This document shows, in pieces, positions 51,944-59,812 of a stretch of 64,000 nt of DNA. The notes below the pieces were generated by a model. It ran no database searches. It was not told the origin of the DNA and was given only the letters and a program-made list of their open reading frames with translations. Origin of the DNA: Oscillospiraceae bacterium (lineage in GTDB: Bacteria > Bacillota > Clostridia > Oscillospirales > Oscillospiraceae). Each line of letters begins with the position of its first letter. Position 1 is the stretch's first letter. The stretch covers positions 23,310 through 87,309 of the forward strand of contig SVMM01000017.1 in NCBI GenBank assembly GCA_015067435.1, given 5' to 3'. Both the position numbers and the translations under genes were made by a program.

Positions 51944-52686
51944 GCCTGTACGCAATCGGCGACCTGCATCTGCACTTCGGCGCGCTGCTCAAGATCGGGC
52001 ACCCACAGCTCAAGGACAAGGCATGGAAGAACCACGAGGAGAAGGTGCAAAAGGCGTGCGCCAGACTGCTCACGCCGGACGATACGCTGGTGCTCGTCGG
52101 CGACCACAGCTGGGGCAAAAACCTCAGCGAGTGCGAGCCGGACATGGAGTTCATTATGTCCCTGCCGGGGCGGAAGATATTGCTGCGCGGCAACCACGAT
52201 ATGTTCTGGGACGCGAAGAAGACCGCCGCGCTCAACGAACGCTACGCGGGGAAGCTCTTCTTCCTGCAAAACAACTACTACGCTTACGAGGACTACGCGC
52301 TCGTCGGCACCAAGGGCTTCACGTTTGAGGGGCCGTTCTACATCGACCGGCGCGGCCGCGTCGTGGGCTGGGACGAGAAGAACGAGGCGCACTCCAAGGA
52401 GATCGTCGCGCGTGAGCTGGAGCGCCTGCGCGTGTCCTTCGAGGCGGCGCGCGCCGACGGCTTCCGCAAGTACATCCTGTTCCTGCACTACCCGCCGACG
52501 AGCATCCTCGAGGACGAGAGCTGCTTCACGCGCATCGCGGAGGAGTATCGCGCCGAGCAGGTCGTCTACGCGCACAGCCACGGCGAGACGCGCTTCCACG
52601 GCAGCGTGCTCGGCGAGAAGAACGGCGTAGAGTACCGTCTCGTCTCCGGCGACTTCCTCAAGTGGACGCCGGCGAAGATACTGTAA
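51940..52686 (+). CDS. Calcineurin-like metallophosphoesterase
   Basis: 248 residues from ATG 51940 (overlap ATGA). Motifs of the family are all present: SLYAIGDLHLHFG (GDxH), LVLVGDHSWGKN (GDxxD-like, with His after Asp), KILLRGNHDMFWD (GNHD/E), ILFLHYPP (H) and YAHSHGETRF (GHxH-like, here A-H-S-H). The WGKNLSECEPDMEFIMSLPGRKI segment places it with the MPP group that includes clostridial YkuE/Ser-Thr-phosphatase-like proteins. The dimetal site appears complete. Substrate unknown. Confidence 0.9.
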   Translation: MSLYAIGDLHLHFGALLKIGHPQLKDKAWKNHEEKVQKACARLLTPDDTLVLVGDHSWGKNLSECEPDMEFIMSLPGRKILLRGNHDMFWDAKKTAALNERYAGKLFFLQNNYYAYEDYALVGTKGFTFEGPFYIDRRGRVVGWDEKNEAHSKEIVARELERLRVSFEAARADGFRKYILFLHYPPTSILEDESCFTRIAEEYRAEQVVYAHSHGETRFHGSVLGEKNGVEYRLVSGDFLKWTPAKIL

Positions 52687-52935
52687 AAGGCTTCCCCTCT
52701 GCAAATAATTCACCGCTGTAACGAAACACACCTCCCGCGGGATCGGACACGCTTTTCCCTGTCAGTTTCCGGTCAATAATAGTAAAAATCACAGGAAAAA
52801 AACTCCGGCAGCAGGCGAAAACACCCGGAAACCGCATGGCAAAACGGCTTTCGGGTGTCAGCAAGGGAAAACATAAGGAAAAACGATTTTTGCAAAAATG
52901 AAAATGCAATTTTGCACAAAGAAAATCGCAACAAA
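52687..52935. other. Left scar of an old integration: truncated terminator, integrase 3' tail and repeat copy 1
   Basis: After the phosphoesterase stop lies ACCTCCCGCGGGATCGG, which looks like the left arm of the terminator at 43776 but has no right arm. From 52753 the in-frame codons F-S-L-S-V-S-G-Q-stop match the last codons of the integrase at 55879. The following 155 bases match those after that integrase. The piece ends at the IS66 terminus (52936). Confidence 0.65.
52753..52935 (+). repeat. Integrase 3'-tail repeat, copy 1
   Basis: Matches 55853-56041: the last integrase codons, a hairpin near 52818-52858 and the run CATAAGG(A/G)AAAACGATTTTTGC and A-rich tail. Identity looks to be about 80-85 percent by eye. 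Confidence 0.85.
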
Positions 52936-53631
52936 GTAAGCGTCAAACCTAACGGCGTCACATAACAGCAGCTCCTCGGCGGTTGCCGAGGAGCTGCGCG
53001 CATCTCAGATATTCACTTTGCATTCGTCCGGCGCGTTTTCCGGCAGTAGCGGCAGGATCCAGTCTGTGCGCTCCCTGTCAAGATTTGGCGCGGTGCGGAA
53101 AATGTACAGCAGATAAGCATACGGATCCAGATGGTTTTCCTTCGCCGTCTCGATAAGGCTGAAGATCACCGCGCAGCCCTGCGCGCCTTCCGGCGTATTG
53201 GCAAACAGAAAGTTCTTGCGGTCAATCACGAAGGGCTTTATGCTGCGCTCGGCACGGTTGTTTGTGCTCTCCAAACGCCCATCCAGCAGATACCGTTCCA
53301 AATAAGGCCGCTGCTCGCGCAGATAATAGAGCGCCTTGCCGAGCGCGGATTTCGGAGCAGCGTTCTTTCTTGCATCAGCCCATGTGTACAAGGCGTCAAG
53401 AATAGGCTTTTCCTTCTCCTGACGCTTTTTATACCGCTCTTCCGGCGTTGTGCCTTCAAGCTTTTTCTCCCACGCGGCTATCTTTGCAAAGAATTGCAAT
53501 GCCTCTGCCGCACTGGAGTCCCGGCGCTGTTCCATCGGCAGCACCTTCAGCGCATCCGCAAACTTGCGCCGTGCGTGGGCAAGACAGCCCACAACGGTTA
53601 TGCACTCCGGCAGCTTGTGGTAGCCCGGATA
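52936..53631 (-). mobile_element. IS66-family element, 3' remnant
   Basis: Begins at 52936 with GTAAGCGTCAAACCTAACGGCG, which has the GTAA start typical of IS66 terminal repeats, followed by a GCAGCTCCTCGGC hairpin and the 3' part of the transposase gene. The other end of the element and about two thirds of the transposase are missing; the break with integrase sequence is near 53632. Confidence 0.8.
53005..53631 (-). pseudogene. IS66 transposase, C-terminal fragment
   Basis: About 205 codons remain (GYHKLPECITVVGCLAHARRKFADAL... to ...KENHLDPYAYLLYIFRTAPNLDRERTDWILPLLPENAPDECK). HARRKF, DGRLESTNNRAERSIKPFVIDRKNFLFANTPEGA and the IS66_C end NHLDPYAYL are diagnostic. Full-length proteins have about 500 residues, so the N-terminal two thirds including the first catalytic Asp are gone. 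The last catalytic residue (E in NNRAERSIKP) is present. Not functional. Confidence 0.92.
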
Positions 53632-54389
53632 ACATTTCCCCCAAGCACATCGCGAGCTATGTAGTGTTCCTACAGGAGACGGGCAAGAAGGCGAGCACGA
53701 TTAAGACCGACCTCGCCGCGATACGCTTCTTCCACGACAAGATGGACAACCCAAAGTACCGCATCCCAGATAACTCGGAACTGAACTTGGAGCGTCGTCG
53801 CTTCGGCGGCGTGAACCGTACCTGGAGTGACGAAGAATTCAACCGCATGATCGGCTGGGCGGTCGCAGAGGGCCGCGACGATCTCGCCGTCGCGCTGTAT
53901 CTCGGTAGGTTCTGCGGCCTCCGCATCCACGAGACCATGAGGATCGACACCGCCATCGCCGAGCGCGCGCTGCGCGAGGACGCCATTACCATCAAGGGAA
54001 AAGGCGGAAAGATCCGCACCGTCCCCATCGAGGACGAGCGCGTCCGCATTGGTCTAAAACGTATGCTCGACCAAACGGAGCGCGGTCACAAGCTGTTCGT
54101 GCCGGACGATATGAAAACCGACGAGGCGATCTATCGGCTCCAGCTTTTCATTCTCAAGCACCGCGACGGTGTTCAGAATGTGGATCGCGAGGCGCATCTG
54201 ACGTACCACGGACTTCGTCACACCTACGCCGTCGAGAAGTACAAGGCACTGATCGCGTCGGGCATGGACGAGCGCGACGCACACGTTGCCGTCTCGCGTC
54301 TGCTCGGACACGAGCGCGCCGACGTTACCGACATCTACCTCGCCTCCATCAAAAAGGGCAAAGCAAAGGAGACGCGCGATGGAGAATAA
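53632..54389 (+). pseudogene. Tyrosine recombinase, N-terminally truncated
   Basis: The recognisable sequence starts at DNISPKHIASYVVFLQETGKKASTIKTDLAAIRFFHDKM immediately after the IS66 break, so the true start is lost. The catalytic domain is intact: Arg in FCGLRIHETMRID, His-x-x-Arg in YHGLRHTYAVEKY, and Tyr in DVTDIYLASIKKG. The family resembles XerC/D-like phage integrases. An upstream open frame continues through the IS66 antisense strand and has no meaning. It overlaps the Xis-like gene by 11 bp. Confidence 0.8.
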
Positions 54390-54576
54390 GTATCGTTCCC
54401 TCGACGACCTGCCGCTGGCGCTCAAGGTCGAAAACTTGATGCCGATTCTCGGCGTCGGCCGCAACACCGCGTATGAGTTGGTGCGCAGCGGACAGATCCG
54501 CAGCGTCAAGGTCGGGCGTCAGATCCGTGTGCCGCGCGACGCTGTGGTAGATTTTCTTGGTACAAAAGCGGAATAA
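54379..54576 (+). CDS. Excisionase-like HTH protein
   Basis: 65 residues from ATG 54379, overlapping the integrase fragment. ENKYRSLDDLPLALKVENLMPILGVGRNTAYELVRSGQIRSVKVGRQIRVPRDAVVDFL is a winged helix of the HTH_17/excisionase family, where the helix-turn-helix is followed by the GRQIRVPR wing. It is 94 bp upstream of the intact integrase and would help excision. A close relative lies in the second element at 59898-60107 (FKNYDDLPLMLSVPDLTEALGISR...). Confidence 0.85.
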   Translation: MENKYRSLDDLPLALKVENLMPILGVGRNTAYELVRSGQIRSVKVGRQIRVPRDAVVDFLGTKAE

Positions 54577-54670
54577 ACGCCGTTTTCGCTGAAACAAACG
54601 CTTGTCAAAAAGCCGCACAGCGGGTATCATGGAAACATGATTCCTGCTGTGCGGCGGGAAGGAGGCTATT

Positions 54671-55879
54671 ATGCCGCACAGTAACAACAAAAGAAAGAGA
54701 AACGCGGACGGCGCCGGTTCGATCCGGCAGAAAGCCGTAAAGCAAAACGGTCGGCAGTACACATACTGGGAAGCGAGATATACGACCGGCTATGATCCCG
54801 GCACGGGCAAGCAGATCCAAAAGTCCGTCACAGGCAAGACACAGGCTGAGGTAGCCCGCAAGCTCAGAGAGGCGACGGTGGAGGTCGATCAAGGAACCTA
54901 TCTGGAGCCGTCCAAGCTGACGGTCTCGGAGTGGATGGACATTTGGGCGGAGGAGTACCTTTGCAACGTCAAGCCTCGCACCATCCAAAAGTACAAGAGC
55001 GATATCCGCATCCACATCAAGCCGGGGCTCGGCGCGGTCAAGCTGAAGGAACTGACGCCGTTGATGGTGCAGCACTTCTATAATGAGGAAGCGAAGGAGC
55101 ACAACGGACGAAAGGGCTTGTCGCCGAAATCCATCAAAGACCTGCACGGCGTGCTGCACAAGGCGCTGCAACAGGCGGTCGATATTGACTATCTGCGCAA
55201 CAATCCCGCGTCGCACTGCAAGATCCCCCGGATCGAGAAGCCGGACATTCAGCCGCTGGATTCGTATGAGATCACGCTTTTCCTGCGCGCCATCAAGGGC
55301 GACCGATTTGAGGCGCTTTACACGACCGCGTTGTTCACCGGGATGCGCCGGGCGGAGCTGAGCGGGCTCAAGTGGGATTGCGTGGATTTCTGGAAAGGAA
55401 CGATCTGCATCAAGCGCCAGTGGCAGAAGGACCCGGACAAGCGCGGTGGGTTCGTTCTCTCCAGCACGAAAAACGGAAAACCGCGTATTGTCAAGCCGGC
55501 GGCCTCTGTCATGGAGATTCTGCGGCAAGAACGTACCAGGCAGGCAGAGCTGCGGCTGAAAGCTGGGCCATCGTGGCAGGACGACGGTTTTGTCTTTACG
55601 AACGAGCTCGGAGTACCCCTGTCCCCGAACACGGCCTACAATCACTTCAAGCAGATCATGGCTTCAATCGGGCTTCCTAAGACCAGAATGCACGATTTGC
55701 GTCACACCTATGCCGTTGCCTCGCTTGCGAACGGCGACGACATCAAAACCGTGCAGGAAAATCTGGGTCACGCCTCCGCCGCCTTCACGCTGGATCGCTA
55801 CGGACACGTGACGGACAGCATGAGGCAGGCAAGCTCGGAGCGAATGGAGCAATTTTTCAAGTCTGTTTCCGGACAATAA
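54671..55879 (+). CDS. Tyrosine integrase of the tRNA-Pro element
   Basis: 402 residues, GAAGGAGGC before the ATG. N-terminal AP2-like arm-binding domain (GAGSIRQKAVKQNGRQYTYWEARYTTGYDPGTGKQIQKSVTGKTQAEVARKLREA), SAM-like core-binding domain, and a catalytic domain with Arg in LFTGMRRAELSGLKW, His-x-x-Arg in MHDLRHTYAVASL, and Tyr in FTLDRYGHVTDSM. All residues for activity are present. The gene ends 200 bp before the 3' end of tRNA-Pro on the opposite strand, the standard arrangement for insertion into a tRNA 3' end. The element belonging to it appears mostly lost. Confidence 0.93.
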   Translation: MPHSNNKRKRNADGAGSIRQKAVKQNGRQYTYWEARYTTGYDPGTGKQIQKSVTGKTQAEVARKLREATVEVDQGTYLEPSKLTVSEWMDIWAEEYLCNVKPRTIQKYKSDIRIHIKPGLGAVKLKELTPLMVQHFYNEEAKEHNGRKGLSPKSIKDLHGVLHKALQQAVDIDYLRNNPASHCKIPRIEKPDIQPLDSYEITLFLRAIKGDRFEALYTTALFTGMRRAELSGLKWDCVDFWKGTICIKRQWQKDPDKRGGFVLSSTKNGKPRIVKPAASVMEILRQERTRQAELRLKAGPSWQDDGFVFTNELGVPLSPNTAYNHFKQIMASIGLPKTRMHDLRHTYAVASLANGDDIKTVQENLGHASAAFTLDRYGHVTDSMRQASSERMEQFFKSVSGQ

Positions 55880-56041
55880 GGGGAATATCCGGAGAAAAAG
55901 CAAACTCCGGCAGCAGGCAAAAATGCCCGGAAGCCGCACGACTAAACGGCTTTCGGGCATCAATAAGGGAAAACATAAGGGAAAACGATTTTTGCAAAAA
56001 ATAAAAATGCAATTTTTACGCAAAGAAAACAGCAACAGAAA
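55853..56041 (+). repeat. Integrase 3'-tail repeat, copy 2
   Basis: The last codons of the intact integrase and about 160 bases after it, matching 52753-52935. It contains the hairpin ATGCCCGGAAGCCG/CGGCTTTCGGGCAT near 55919-55960. Confidence 0.85.
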
Positions 56042-56045
56042 GAAG

Positions 56046-56080
56046 AAACGTCTTGAAATCTTAACAATTTCAAGACGTTT
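56046..56080 (-). terminator. Terminator of tRNA-Pro
   Basis: Perfect 14-bp arms (AAACGTCTTGAAAT and complement) with a 7-base loop, 3 bases after the tRNA 3' end on the minus strand, followed by CTTCTTTC. Confidence 0.8.
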
Positions 56081-56083
56081 CAA

Positions 56084-56160
56084 TGGTCCGAGTGGCGAGA
56101 CTTGAACTCACGGCCTCTTGACCCCCAGTCAAGCGCGCTACCAACTGCGCCACACCCGGA
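56084..56160 (-). tRNA. tRNA-Pro (GGG)
   Basis: 77 nt with encoded CCA. Acceptor TCCGGGT pairs with ACTCGGA (one G-U), D-loop GCGCAGTTGGTAGCGC, anticodon stem CTTGA/TCAAG with loop CTGGGGG giving anticodon GGG, and T-arm GTTCAAGTC. The 3' end faces the integrase at 54671-55879, so it is the likely attachment site. Confidence 0.95.
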
Positions 56161-56713
56161 TAAATGACAGCTTATGTAATATAACACACCTTCCCGGAGA
56201 ATGCAAGCATTTTTTTCGCTTTACGGGAACTTTTTTCTGGAGTATTTTCAGAGTATTTCATTCGCCTTACGCCTTCTTTCCCTGCCGCGGACCGCAGTTG
56301 CGCAGCAGCGTACCGCATCATTTCCCAATTGTTTTGCGCTGCGATTGCGAGTACTCTGCTTGCAATGATTATGTCTTCCTTGACATTTTTATTATCTTGC
56401 CTCTCACAGATTATTCGTGCAGATATGCAGCGCTCATTCCGCCTAGAAATACGTAAATATTGGGGTTGGTGCATTGTGGAAAAAGCTGTGGAAATTGTGG
56501 ATAACTATTTGTAGTAAAGAATTATTAACAAAATTATGTTAATCAATTCGATTCGGATTTACACGCTTGTTGTTCCCTTTTTTCGCTGTATTGCGTCTTG
56601 AATCCGAGATGTATTGTCAGCCTGTTCTGATTTGTCATTTTATCACAGTTGAAAAAAATCCCAAAAATACAATCCGTATTTTCGAAATTGTTTTTACTTT
56701 CTGAAAATTATGA
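56161..56713. other. AT-rich intergenic region with DnaA-box-like 9-mers, no gene seen
   Basis: About 550 bp, much richer in A/T than its surroundings. Near 56474-56504 three TGTGGA-type words follow in tandem (TTGTGGAAAA, CTGTGGAAA, TTGTGGATAA), the last a perfect DnaA box on the reverse strand, and next to them is the run TTATTAACAAAATTATGTTAATC. A 100-codon minus frame at 56172-56474 has no SD and looks accidental. Confidence 0.5.
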
Positions 56714-56742
56714 TTGACAAGCGGTGCTAAGTCTGCTATTAT
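56714..56742 (+). promoter_or_regulatory. Promoter of tRNA-Thr
   Basis: TTGACA (56714-56719), 17 bases, TATTAT (56737-56742, running into TATAAT), 44 bases upstream of the tRNA 5' end. Confidence 0.8.
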
Positions 56743-56786
56743 AATTGCTGTTGTCGGCAAACGCGACAGGAAAGACAATTTAATAT

Positions 56787-56862
56787 GCTGGTGTAGCTCA
56801 GTTGGTAGAGCAGCTGATTCGTAATCAGCAGGTCGCCGGTTCGAGTCCGGCCACCAGCTCCA
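56787..56862 (+). tRNA. tRNA-Thr (CGT)
   Basis: 76 nt with encoded CCA. Acceptor GCTGGTG/CACCAGC, D-arm GCTCAGTTGGTAGAGC, anticodon stem CTGAT/ATCAG with loop TCGTA region giving anticodon CGT, and T-arm GCCGGTTCGAGTCCGGC. Its 3' end borders the integrase at 57144, so it is the likely left attachment site of the mobilizable element. Confidence 0.96.
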
Positions 56863-56901
56863 AAAAGTACCGATTTCTGATGTGAAATCGGTACTTTTTC
56901 G
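56863..56901 (+). terminator. Terminator of tRNA-Thr
   Basis: AAAAGTACCGATTTC pairs with GAAATCGGTACTTTT around TGATGT, followed by T's; it directly follows the CCA end. Confidence 0.85.
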
Positions 56902-56922
56902 TTAGAAATGTCCGCGAAACGA

Positions 56923-56967
56923 GTGGGTCAACTTGTGGGTCACCCCCCGACCCACCAACTGACCCAC
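56923..56967. repeat. Nested inverted repeats of GTGGGTC half-sites
   Basis: GTGGGTCA at 56923-56930 and GTGGGTC at 56935-56941 are mirrored by GACCCAC at 56949-56955 and TGACCCAC at 56960-56967. Four half-sites lie within 45 bp, between tRNA-Thr and the integrase. Confidence 0.85.
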
Positions 56968-57098
56968 AACGCGAAAGGCGCAAAAATCAGCGCTTGGACG
57001 GATCATCAAGCACCTTGCCGGTATCTTTCTGCGCGCTCTGTCCAGGTTTTCGACTCCCTATTTGATTATAGCAGTCCAAATTTTGCCCCAAACTGTCA

Positions 57099-57137
57099 CG
57101 CCGCCAATCGGCTTCTGTCGATTGGCGGCGTTTTTTT
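57099..57137 (+). terminator. Terminator-type hairpin next to the integrase 3' end
   Basis: CGCCGCCAATCG pairs with CGATTGGCGGCG around a short loop, followed by seven T on the plus strand. It ends 7 bp from the integrase stop codon. In this orientation it would stop transcripts entering the element from the chromosome. Confidence 0.8.
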
Positions 57138-57143
57138 CTGTGT

Positions 57144-58295
57144 TCACATGCTCTGCGATATCAGCTCTCCCATCGTTGCGGCGGCCTGCTCCTGCATTCT
57201 GTCCGTGGCATGGGTGTAGGTGCGCAGCGTGAAGCCCGCGTCGTAGTGACCCAGCATTCCGCTGACCGTCTTGATGTCCACACCGTTCTGAAGCGCAAGC
57301 GTGGCGAACGTATGTCGTAGATCATGCAGGCGGATGTGTTCCAGCCCCGTGCTTTCGAGGATTCGCTTATGCATATTCACGATGCTGTCGGGATGGTACA
57401 TTTTCCCGGTGACGGGCGAGGTGAACAGGTATGGGCTGTCAGGGTGCTTCTCGTGCTCCGCGACAAGGAGATCGACGACCTGCTGCGGAATGGCGATCTT
57501 GCGGATGGAGGTTTCCGTCTTGGGACGGGTGATCTTCACGCCGCCGCCCTTGACGCCGACCGCCTGCTTGCTGACGGAGATGGTCTTTGTCTCGACGTCC
57601 ACATCCTCCCACAGGAGTGCCGTCAACTCACCCTTGCGGAGTCCGGTGCAGAGCTCCAGATAGAAAATCGCCAGTACGCCGCGGCGCTCGGCTTCCTTGA
57701 GATAAGTGCCGATGTCCTCCGGCTTGAGGATCTTCATTTCTGTTTTCTCGACCTTCGGCACGATGCAGTCCTCGGTCGGGTTGCGGAGGATGAGCCGTTC
57801 CTTGACCGCCCGGTTCAGGCAGTTGTGCAGCAACATGTGCAGACCGCGGACGTATGCCGCGCTCATACCGGGATTGCTCTCCTTCTGCGAAACGCGGATG
57901 CGCCCATGCTCACGCACCTCATTATACATCTTCTGGATATCGCGGCCGGTGAGCTTGCCCAGCTTGATGTCACCGAGCATCGGGATGATATGGCGATTGA
58001 TGAAGGTTTCGTAGTATTTCTGCGTTTTCTCACGGATGTTGGGCTTGGAGTACAGGTCATACCATGTTTTGACCCATTTCTCGACAGTGTATTCTCCAGC
58101 CCTTGCAACATCGAGCATTTCCGCTTCTTCGATTGCCAGCTTCAGCTTTGCCCGAGCCTCGGCCTGCGTTTTGCCGAGGACGTTCTTGCGGATTGTCTTG
58201 CCGCTTGCGTCGTGTCCCGCGACGTAGCGCCCTTCCCAGCGCCCGTCGCTGCGCTTGCGGATGCTGCCCTCACCGCTTGCCCTGCGTTTTGCCAT
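57144..58295 (-). CDS. Tyrosine integrase of the tRNA-Thr mobilizable element
   Basis: 383 residues. N-terminal arm-binding domain (GEGSIRKRSDGRWEGRYVAGHDASGKTIRKNVLGKTQAEARAKL), core-binding domain, and catalytic domain with Arg in LCTGLRKGELTALLW, His-x-x-Arg in LHDLRHTFATLAL, and Tyr in TLRTYTHATDRM. This is the Tn916/phage-type integrase common on clostridial integrative elements. It points towards tRNA-Thr, and the rest of the element lies to its right. Complete and probably active. Confidence 0.95.
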   Translation of the reverse strand: MAKRRASGEGSIRKRSDGRWEGRYVAGHDASGKTIRKNVLGKTQAEARAKLKLAIEEAEMLDVARAGEYTVEKWVKTWYDLYSKPNIREKTQKYYETFINRHIIPMLGDIKLGKLTGRDIQKMYNEVREHGRIRVSQKESNPGMSAAYVRGLHMLLHNCLNRAVKERLILRNPTEDCIVPKVEKTEMKILKPEDIGTYLKEAERRGVLAIFYLELCTGLRKGELTALLWEDVDVETKTISVSKQAVGVKGGGVKITRPKTETSIRKIAIPQQVVDLLVAEHEKHPDSPYLFTSPVTGKMYHPDSIVNMHKRILESTGLEHIRLHDLRHTFATLALQNGVDIKTVSGMLGHYDAGFTLRTYTHATDRMQEQAAATMGELISQSM

Positions 58296-58710
58296 ATTGT
58301 ATCACGCTCCTTCGAAACGGACAATACCGAGATTCGTCGGAAAAAGCTATCCAAAATTCGGTTTGTTATCAGAAAGTTATCAATTCTCTCGATTTTCATT
58401 TTTTGTGAGACCCCACAGAATTCTGCTGGATCTTAGGCGTCAGACCCTGTGCCAAATTTGGCACAGGGCAGGTTAGTTGAGATGGAGCCAAATTTGGCAC
58501 CGTCTCAATCACGGTCGGCGAATGGCCTCGCTCATTTTTCCGGCTCTCTTTGTTTTCAGCTGAGCAGTTTTTTCCATGCCCGAACGCTTTGCCAACGCCG
58601 TGCTCAAACAATTTCGCCGTGTCTGCACCCGCTGCAATGCAATCGAGTCCAAAAACCGCCAACAACGGCGCGACAGGGGGCTGAAACGGAGCGGGGCGGC
58701 ATCGCTGCCC
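58296..58710. other. Regulatory/intergenic region with two related palindromes, no convincing gene
   Basis: About 415 bp upstream of the integrase. It contains the palindromes listed at 58445-58506. An 89-codon minus-strand frame covers them but has no SD and repeats PNLAP because of the palindromes, so I do not call it. Confidence 0.5.
58445..58506. promoter_or_regulatory. Two operator-like palindromes with shared core GCCAAATTTGGC
   Basis: Site 1 (58445-58468) is a perfect 24-bp palindrome whose left half is CCCTGTGCCAAA. Site 2 (58479-58506) has the same 12-bp core and outer arms GAGATGG/CCGTCTC with one mismatch. Centres are 36 bp apart. Confidence 0.75.
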
Positions 58711-58992
58711 TCACTCGTCCTCGGTTTGTCCGCCGACGACCTCCATGACGAGTCGCGCGCCGAGGATGAAGCCGTCACGGAAGCTGTCGTAGGTCATCGT
58801 ACCGACCAGCTCGTCGTGGATGTTGACGAGCTCCAGCAGGTACTCCTTCGCCTTGCCGTCGAGCAGCTCCCCAAGCCACTTCTCGTTCTGCTGGAAGGAT
58901 TCGAGCAGGATGCCGACGTCGGAGTCGGCGGGGTAGCCATGCTCATTGGGCCGCAGCTCGCCGTGGTAGAGATCGGAGAGGATGCTGTTCAT
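58711..58992 (-). CDS. DUF6809-like protein
   Basis: 93 residues: MNSILSDLYHGELRPNEHGYPADSDVGILLESFQQNEKWLGELLDGKAKEYLLELVNIHDELVGTMTYDSFRDGFILGARLVMEVVGG. The LYxGELxPxE start and FxxGFxLGxRLMxEV end are the signature of this clostridial family, common on mobile elements and of unknown function. It is all helical and soluble. It lies 15 bp after the secreted protein gene. Confidence 0.8.
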   Translation of the reverse strand: MNSILSDLYHGELRPNEHGYPADSDVGILLESFQQNEKWLGELLDGKAKEYLLELVNIHDELVGTMTYDSFRDGFILGARLVMEVVGGQTEDE

Positions 58993-59007
58993 TTGAGCCG
59001 CCTCCCC

Positions 59008-59802
59008 TCAGATCGACATGAAGCAGTACCTGGTGTTTTGATAAACGCCATCGTGATACACGTCGTACGCGTCGACGTAGTATCTGACGTTCGGCAGTGC
59101 GTGAACCGTCGAGGTGATTTCTTCCGCCCTCCACGGCCAGAACCGCTCGGTGTACGGCTCGTACTCGGCTGGGATTTCGGTACTGATCTTGAACAGCGGC
59201 ATGCCGTCGCGCCACGCCTCCGGCTCGTCGCCGAGCGCGTTGTAGAGCGTGTAAATCATCCGCCGCACCTCGAACACGTTCCGCACGAACAGGTCGTCGC
59301 CGTACTGATCGGAGTAATGTTTGACGATAGGGGCGGGAAGCCCCAGAGCGGGGAAGGCGTTCCAGTCGCACGTCGGCATCGGGAGCGGGCTGCTTTCCCA
59401 GCGCGCGACGTCCTTGATCTCGTACTCCGTACCGTCATCGCAGAGGATGACGTCTCCGACGCGCGGGACATACTGTGAGCCGTCGGTCGGCAGTACGACC
59501 GTGCGCGACGAACTTGTCTGGGCTTCTTCCACATATGGCTCGGTCGTGGTGATTTCCACCGTGTTGGTGAGCGCGTTGTACTCCACCGCGAATCCAACCG
59601 CCCTGCCTACGTCGCGCAGTTTGCAGTAGTTGCTTCCGCCGATGCTGTACGCCTCGATTTGGACAGGCTTGCCGTCCACGACGATTTTCTGGCTGGACTG
59701 CTGCGCCGTGAGCGCCGCTCCCGCGACCGGAGCCGCGATGGTTGCGCCGAGGATGATGCCGCTGGCGACGAGCGCGATTTCCTTTTTGCCTCTGTTTTTC
59801 AT
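59008..59802 (-). CDS. Secreted protein with stalk-domain-like (copper amine oxidase N-terminal-like) region
   Basis: 264 residues from ATG 59802. An N-terminal signal peptide or anchor (KNRGKKEIALVASGIILGATIAAPVAGAALTAQQ) is followed by KIVVDGKPVQIEAYSIGGSNYCKLRDVGRAVGFAVEYNALTNTVEITT, which is the beta-hairpin pattern of the stalk/copper-amine-oxidase N-terminal domain (NxVxLRDVAxALGxxVxWD). The C-terminal part is Trp/Tyr-rich (CDWNAFPALGLPAPIVKHYSDQYG; YTERFWPWRAEEITSTVHALPN) and not recognised. It is cargo of the element. Its SD (GAAAGGGGG) lies within a 40-bp palindrome. Confidence 0.75.
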   Translation of the reverse strand: MKNRGKKEIALVASGIILGATIAAPVAGAALTAQQSSQKIVVDGKPVQIEAYSIGGSNYCKLRDVGRAVGFAVEYNALTNTVEITTTEPYVEEAQTSSSRTVVLPTDGSQYVPRVGDVILCDDGTEYEIKDVARWESSPLPMPTCDWNAFPALGLPAPIVKHYSDQYGDDLFVRNVFEVRRMIYTLYNALGDEPEAWRDGMPLFKISTEIPAEYEPYTERFWPWRAEEITSTVHALPNVRYYVDAYDVYHDGVYQNTRYCFMSI

Positions 59803-59812
59803 GGTTTTGTCC

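Noticed and set aside
56172..56474. 100-codon minus-strand frame between the tRNA genes
   Set aside because: No ribosome binding site, AT-rich intergenic composition and no recognisable pattern.
58396..58665. 89-codon minus-strand frame before the integrase
   Set aside because: Its repeated PNLAP arises from the two palindromes; no SD and no family.
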